Below are positions 60,226-64,000 of a stretch of 64,000 nt of DNA, in pieces. The position numbers were made by a program, and so were the translations under genes. The notes under the pieces are model-generated. The model was given only the letters and a program-made list of their open reading frames with translations. It was not told where the DNA came from and made no database searches. The DNA comes from a virus, in the IMG/VR virus record IMGVR_UViG_3300017963_000018, positions 26,026-90,025 of that record. The stretch is one strand, 5' to 3'. Every line of letters starts with the position of its first letter. The stretch's first letter is position 1.

Positions 60226-60270
60226 CGTTAACAAACGTGCTACAGATAGAGGCGTTTTTGGAGAAGTTCA

Positions 60271-61911
60271 GTGACAGAACGTTCAGATAATCCGCTAGAA
60301 TATAGGTGCTTTGGTCCACCGGGGACAGGTAAAACAACTTGGCTGTCACGCCAAATTGCCAACGCCGCAAAGAAATATGGCTCCGATGCCATCATGGTCG
60401 CAAGCTTCACTCGTGCGGCTGCCCATGAACTTGTTGGCCGTAATCTTCCCATTGAACCCAGCCACGTTGGGACGCTACACGCTTTTGCCTACCGGGCCTT
60501 GGACCGACCCGAAATTGCGGAAAGCCCCAAGTGGCTTAAGGCCTGGAATGAACGACATGATGTTTACCAATTATCTGGGCAGGGGGTGACAATTGACGAC
60601 CCTCACGGGCTGACGAAAGAAAGTGGGGCAACGCTGGGGGATCAGCTTTTAAGGGCCTATAACTGTGTAAGGTCTAAAATTCTCTCTCGTCGTGACTGGG
60701 GGCCGGAGGGCTTTGAGATAGCACATTTTGCAGAGTGTTGGGACAAGTTCAAAAAAGAACATGGTCTTATGGATTTCTGCGACATGATAGGACATGCATA
60801 TCTAGAGCGGGACTTGCCATTTGACGTAAGAATCGGCTTTTTTGACGAAGTACAGGACTTTGCCCCCCTTGAGCTGGCCCTTGTCCGCAAGTGGGGACGA
60901 AGTATGGAGCAGATTGTTCTTGCCGGGGATGATGATCAGGCTATTTACGGGTTTAAAGGGGCAAGCCCAGATGCTTTTTTAGAACCCCCTATACCGGAGG
61001 ATCGATGTATATTCCTTAAAAAAAGCTGGCGACTGCCCCTGGTTATCAAAGAGCGGGCGGAAGCTATCTTGCCCGGGTTGTCGAAGCGTCAAGAAAAAGT
61101 CTTCGAGAATCGTGAGGGGGAAGGCTTGTGTAAGGAATTGGATTTCCGGTTGAATGCCGCACAGGAACTACACCGGGAGATCAGGGCCGCACTCGATCGG
61201 AAGAAGACGGTGATGGTATTAGCGACATGCGCTTATATGCTCCGGCCGCTAATCCGGATACTGCGGATTGAGGGGGAGCTTTACCATAATCCGTTTAGAT
61301 CGTCGGCTGGGGAGTGGAACCCCTTAAAAACAGCCCCCAGGCGCATTTTGAACTTTCTACGCGGATCGAAGGAGGTCTACGGGGAGAATACATTGCCACA
61401 GACTTGGGGGTCTGCATGGGACTGGATCGAGTTGCTTGACGCCAAAAGGGCCGAGTTGAAGCGGGGAACAAAAAGCACGGTGAAGCATGCGGCAAAGGAT
61501 CCTGATCTTGAGGAAAAGATCATTTCTAAGGAAGAATGGGAAAAGGTAATTGGGATCGACCCACCAATGGACATCAACTGGCTGGCCCAGAATATGCTCA
61601 AAAGCCGGCGGGAAAGCTTTTCGTATGTCTTCCAGGTATGCCGGAAATTTGGCGTAAAGCGCCTATTAGACAAACCGAGTTTGATAGTTGGTACTATCCA
61701 TAGTGTAAAAGGAGGGGAGGCGGATGTAGTTTTTTTGGCCCCGGACTTTAGCTACGCTGCTACGCGCGGGGCTTTGGATGAATTTGATGGCGAAAGTGCT
61801 GAAGACTCAAAAATACGGACGATGTACGTCGGCATGACCCGGGCACGAGAAGAGCTTTACCTGTTGGCGCCGGAGAAGCCGGATTTAGCGTTTAAGTGGG
61901 AGGCTTATTAA
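60271..61911 (+). CDS. UvrD/Rep-type superfamily 1 DNA helicase
   Basis: This is a 546-residue protein. Walker A GPPGTGKTT (15-23), FTRAAAHEL (motif Ia), VGTLHAFAYR, DEVQD (192-196, motif II), LAGDDDQAIYGFKGA (motif III, 217-231) and late VGMTRAREELYLL (motif VI) are all in order. It lacks most of the 1B/2B insertions of E. coli UvrD, hence the shorter length. GTG start with TTGGAG upstream. It probably unwinds DNA at the phage fork or in recombination. Confidence 0.85.
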   Translation: MTERSDNPLEYRCFGPPGTGKTTWLSRQIANAAKKYGSDAIMVASFTRAAAHELVGRNLPIEPSHVGTLHAFAYRALDRPEIAESPKWLKAWNERHDVYQLSGQGVTIDDPHGLTKESGATLGDQLLRAYNCVRSKILSRRDWGPEGFEIAHFAECWDKFKKEHGLMDFCDMIGHAYLERDLPFDVRIGFFDEVQDFAPLELALVRKWGRSMEQIVLAGDDDQAIYGFKGASPDAFLEPPIPEDRCIFLKKSWRLPLVIKERAEAILPGLSKRQEKVFENREGEGLCKELDFRLNAAQELHREIRAALDRKKTVMVLATCAYMLRPLIRILRIEGELYHNPFRSSAGEWNPLKTAPRRILNFLRGSKEVYGENTLPQTWGSAWDWIELLDAKRAELKRGTKSTVKHAAKDPDLEEKIISKEEWEKVIGIDPPMDINWLAQNMLKSRRESFSYVFQVCRKFGVKRLLDKPSLIVGTIHSVKGGEADVVFLAPDFSYAATRGALDEFDGESAEDSKIRTMYVGMTRAREELYLLAPEKPDLAFKWEAY

Positions 61912-61967
61912 TGAACGCGCTGCAGCAACGGCTGAATAAAGAACGGAAGAAGGACGGAAAATGTTGA
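61911..61967 (+). CDS. 18-codon peptide (possible)
   Basis: ATG 61911 overlaps the helicase stop (TAATG). The frame encodes a basic peptide MNALQQRLNKERKKDGKC. It could be a coupled small gene or a translational relay to the next frame. Its short length makes it uncertain. Confidence 0.3.
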   Translation: MNALQQRLNKERKKDGKC

Positions 61968-62029
61968 AAAATGAAAATCGTGCGTTGGCCATCCGCAGTA
62001 ACCCGAAGGGCGAAAAGAAAGGTGAGTAA
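61961..62029 (+). CDS. 22-codon basic peptide (possible)
   Basis: ATG 61961 has AAGGACGG upstream. The peptide MLKNENRALAIRSNPKGEKK ends with GE before a stop that overlaps the methyltransferase ATG (TAATG at 62027-62031). Good ribosome site and double coupling favour real translation. Confidence 0.4.
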   Translation: MLKNENRALAIRSNPKGEKKGE

Positions 62030-63054
62030 TGACTGATAATGCAATAGTTCGTATTTCAGAATTGAAAAAAGAGCTGGTGAAGACAAAGGACTTGAAGAGT
62101 GTATCAGTGTTAAAGGATAAAGCTGAAGCTGTCCGCAGGTTAGCTGCGCGGCAAGGCGCCTCATGGGAGATCCTGTTCGATATCTCCCAATTCAAGCTTG
62201 AAGCGGAGAGGTATGCTGGTGCGCTGCTGGCGGGTATGGAGTTGAATAAAGGGGGGAAATCAGAGCAAGGATCTTACCGGTCGCAACGTGCTACCGGTAA
62301 AAAAACCGCCCCTACGTTAGCAGAAATGGGAGTTAAGACGAAATCCGACTCCTCCCGTTGGCAACGAGAGGCAACGGTGCCGGAGGAGAGGTTTGTTGAG
62401 TGGCTGGAAGGAATACGGAAGAAAAAAGGCGAACCAACAAGCTCGGGCTTGATCCAGCTGGCGAAGCAGATTGCAGTTGAAAAAATAAAAGAGGAGGCAG
62501 AACAGGAAGAAAGGACAACCAAGGCAGGGGTTGTCGACAATTTGGAGAAGGTTGTTGGAACGTTCAAGTGTATATATTGCGATCCGCCTTGGGCCTATGG
62601 TGACAAAACTGGTCGGGGTAGTGCTCATTTGAATTATCCGACAATGCCAATAGAAGATATTTGTAGTCTGCCAGTAGGTCAAATCGCTTTCAAAAAGGGG
62701 GCGCATTTGTGGATGTGGACAACGTGGCCAAAGATCCGAGATTACGCACCGCAAGAAGTTTTAGATGCTTGGGGCTTTGAATGGAAGGGTGAAATTATTT
62801 GGAACAAGATGATTATAGGGCCAGGTCGCTGGTTAAGAAATCAGACCGAGGTTCTAATTTTTGCAACAAAGGGCAAGCTTGATCGCATGCGTAACGATCT
62901 TCCCGGATATTTTGAAAAGCAACGAGAGCAAAAGCATTCACGCAAGCCCGTCGAAATGTATGAGATCATAGAAAGCTTTAGTCCAGGGCCAAGGATTGAA
63001 TTGTTTGCGAGAGAGGAACGGAAGGGCTGGAAACGTTGGGGGTTTGAGGCATGA
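62029..63054 (+). CDS. MT-A70-type DNA adenine methyltransferase
   Basis: This is a 341-residue protein. The catalytic DPPW (residues 185-188) sits in CIYCDPPWAY. HLWMWTTWPKIRDY, WGFEWKGEIIWNK, RNQTEVLIFATKGK and SRKPVEMYEIIE then follow in the order of the bacterial MT-A70 N6-adenine family. The first 175 residues are a helical domain (SWEILFDISQFKLEAER...TVPEERFVEWLEG) like the ParB-type recognition domains found with such enzymes. It probably protects phage DNA from restriction. RNA modification, as in eukaryotic MT-A70, is not implied. Confidence 0.8.
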   Translation: MTDNAIVRISELKKELVKTKDLKSVSVLKDKAEAVRRLAARQGASWEILFDISQFKLEAERYAGALLAGMELNKGGKSEQGSYRSQRATGKKTAPTLAEMGVKTKSDSSRWQREATVPEERFVEWLEGIRKKKGEPTSSGLIQLAKQIAVEKIKEEAEQEERTTKAGVVDNLEKVVGTFKCIYCDPPWAYGDKTGRGSAHLNYPTMPIEDICSLPVGQIAFKKGAHLWMWTTWPKIRDYAPQEVLDAWGFEWKGEIIWNKMIIGPGRWLRNQTEVLIFATKGKLDRMRNDLPGYFEKQREQKHSRKPVEMYEIIESFSPGPRIELFAREERKGWKRWGFEA

Positions 63055-63662
63055 CAGAATGGGATTTTCGGGAGCGGTTGGATTGGTCTCAAAGGCCAAG
63101 TTTGACAAAAGCATTAGATCTTTTCTACCGGAAGGTTTTTGAAGCAAAGAGGGTATTGAGGTTGGAAGATTCGATATATCTTCCGTTTCAAAAAGAGGGT
63201 ATCGATCTTTTTCTTTTCGGAACCCCTGAAGGTGAGATATCAGTCGAGGAGAAAATACGGGGGATATTTTATCCAGACATTTTGATAGAAACACTAAGTT
63301 CAGATAAAACAATGTCTCCAGGGTGGGCGGTCAAGCCGTTTCAGGCAGACTGGTTGTTGTATTTCAGGCCCCCAGACCACCCGAACCTATACGACGGGAC
63401 TGCATTCCGAAGAGCGGTACAGGCAAATATAGGAAAGTGGGAAAAAATGTATGGGACAAGAAAGGCTAGGAACAAGGGGTACAACACGATCAATGTTCCG
63501 GTTCCGGAGAAGGTTCTTTTAGAAGAAACAGGGAAGATTACAGGGGCATATGTATGTCCATTTTGTGGGACAAACGTTTCAGTTATGGAGTTGCGGTTTA
63601 GTTTAATCAAAGGTGCGTATTGCTATCACTGTGAGAACGTACAGGAGAAACATGAGAAATAG
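63051..63662 (+). CDS. Probable PD-(D/E)xK nuclease with a C-terminal zinc ribbon
   Basis: This is a 203-residue protein. YLPFQKEGIDLFLFG...ISVEEKIRG places Asp52 and Glu66-x-Lys68 (or Glu67) in the D...ExK order of restriction-like nucleases. DILIET and the Trp/Phe-rich WLLYFRPP strand could complete the core. C-terminal Cys169-x2-Cys172 and Cys191-x2-Cys194 form a zinc ribbon. ATGA overlap with the MT-A70 gene makes a methyltransferase-nuclease pair. The nuclease call is from motif order only. Confidence 0.5.
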   Translation: MTEWDFRERLDWSQRPSLTKALDLFYRKVFEAKRVLRLEDSIYLPFQKEGIDLFLFGTPEGEISVEEKIRGIFYPDILIETLSSDKTMSPGWAVKPFQADWLLYFRPPDHPNLYDGTAFRRAVQANIGKWEKMYGTRKARNKGYNTINVPVPEKVLLEETGKITGAYVCPFCGTNVSVMELRFSLIKGAYCYHCENVQEKHEK

Positions 63663-63912
63663 AATCTTTGACCACACGGGTGAATTCGTAGGCGGTAATG
63701 ACGACCGTCCAACACAGACACAGATCAAGTTACGGTATAACCCCGAAAATGGAATCCTTTCGATTGAATTATCGGAGGAAACCAAGTCAATAGGAATGTC
63801 TGTAGCAGGTGCATTGCAGTTTTCCCATGCCCTTATGGGGCTATGCATTCAAATCATTTCAGAACCACCGGATGACTGCGAGCCTGCAGGCCCGGGCATT
63901 TTGGGGGTATAA
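63652..63912 (+). CDS. Small hypothetical protein
   Basis: This 86-residue protein starts at ATG 63652 with AGGAG upstream; an in-frame GTG at 63613 would lie inside the previous gene. The middle (QIKLRYNPENGILSIELSEE) is two strands, followed by a hydrophobic helix (MSVAGALQFSHALMGLCIQII) that is amphipathic rather than clearly membrane spanning. Function unknown. Confidence 0.5.
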   Translation: MRNRIFDHTGEFVGGNDDRPTQTQIKLRYNPENGILSIELSEETKSIGMSVAGALQFSHALMGLCIQIISEPPDDCEPAGPGILGV

Positions 63913-63914
63913 CC

Positions 63915-64000
63915 ATGTTGGTGTATTTCGTTGGTGTGTCGTGCTTCACCGTAGGCGTTTGCTTTGGTTTCTGGCTTGAAGGCCAATACAGGAAAAACTC
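63915..64000 (+). CDS. Start of a small membrane protein (partial)
   Basis: ATG 63915 begins MLVYFVGVSCFTVGVCFGFW, a hydrophobic segment of membrane-spanning length, followed by a charged stretch that runs off the right edge. The ribosome site is weak (GGGGGTATAACC). Function unknown. Confidence 0.4.
   Translation, partial: MLVYFVGVSCFTVGVCFGFWLEGQYRKN

Overview
The window looks like part of the genome of a long-tailed, siphovirus-type bacteriophage of unknown host. All genes are on the + strand and tightly packed with ATGA or TAATG overlaps. They include a head-tail connector and tail module, a lambda-type G/GT frameshift, a 1581-residue tape measure protein and a replication block. Shine-Dalgarno sites and sigma70-like promoters point to a bacterial host. 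Terminase, portal, major capsid, integrase and recognisable lysis genes are not visible here.

Region 1 (1-15,937) is a glycan-synthesis cassette. It holds a CMP-nonulosonate (sialic acid-type) synthetase (NeuA-like), a nonulosonate synthase (NeuB-like) and a sugar-nucleotide epimerase/dehydratase. It also holds five SAM-dependent methyltransferases, three GT-B glycosyltransferases, two GT-A glycosyltransferases and three members of a GT42/DUF115-like family; a fourth member sits at 53,457. The last gene of the cassette has the DxH, GGE and late His pattern of eukaryotic polypeptide GalNAc-transferases.

Region 2 (15,935-22,956) starts with an extended -10 promoter and a riboswitch-like leader. 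A 22-codon peptide follows, then a 2138-residue virion-type protein. That protein strings a beta-helix, a beta-propeller, a lectin-like domain and a calcineurin-type phosphoesterase on long Ser/Thr/Ala tracts with an 8-residue period.

Region 3 (22,966-54,224) is the connector, tail and baseplate module. It includes a 3640-residue protein with one divergent plus nine clear copies of a globular module. These are separated by the same mucin-like tracts.

Region 4 (54,221-64,000) carries a VRR-NUC nuclease, an SNF2 helicase behind a consensus promoter, an XRE regulator, a PrimPol-type primase and an iteron-like array. A UvrD-like helicase, an MT-A70 DNA adenine methyltransferase and a probable PD-(D/E)xK nuclease follow.

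The main hypothesis is that the phage makes its own mucin: Ser/Thr-rich stalks on virion proteins, O-glycosylated by phage-encoded enzymes and possibly capped with a sialic acid-like sugar. The parts are read directly from the sequence. The chemistry and the link between them are inference.
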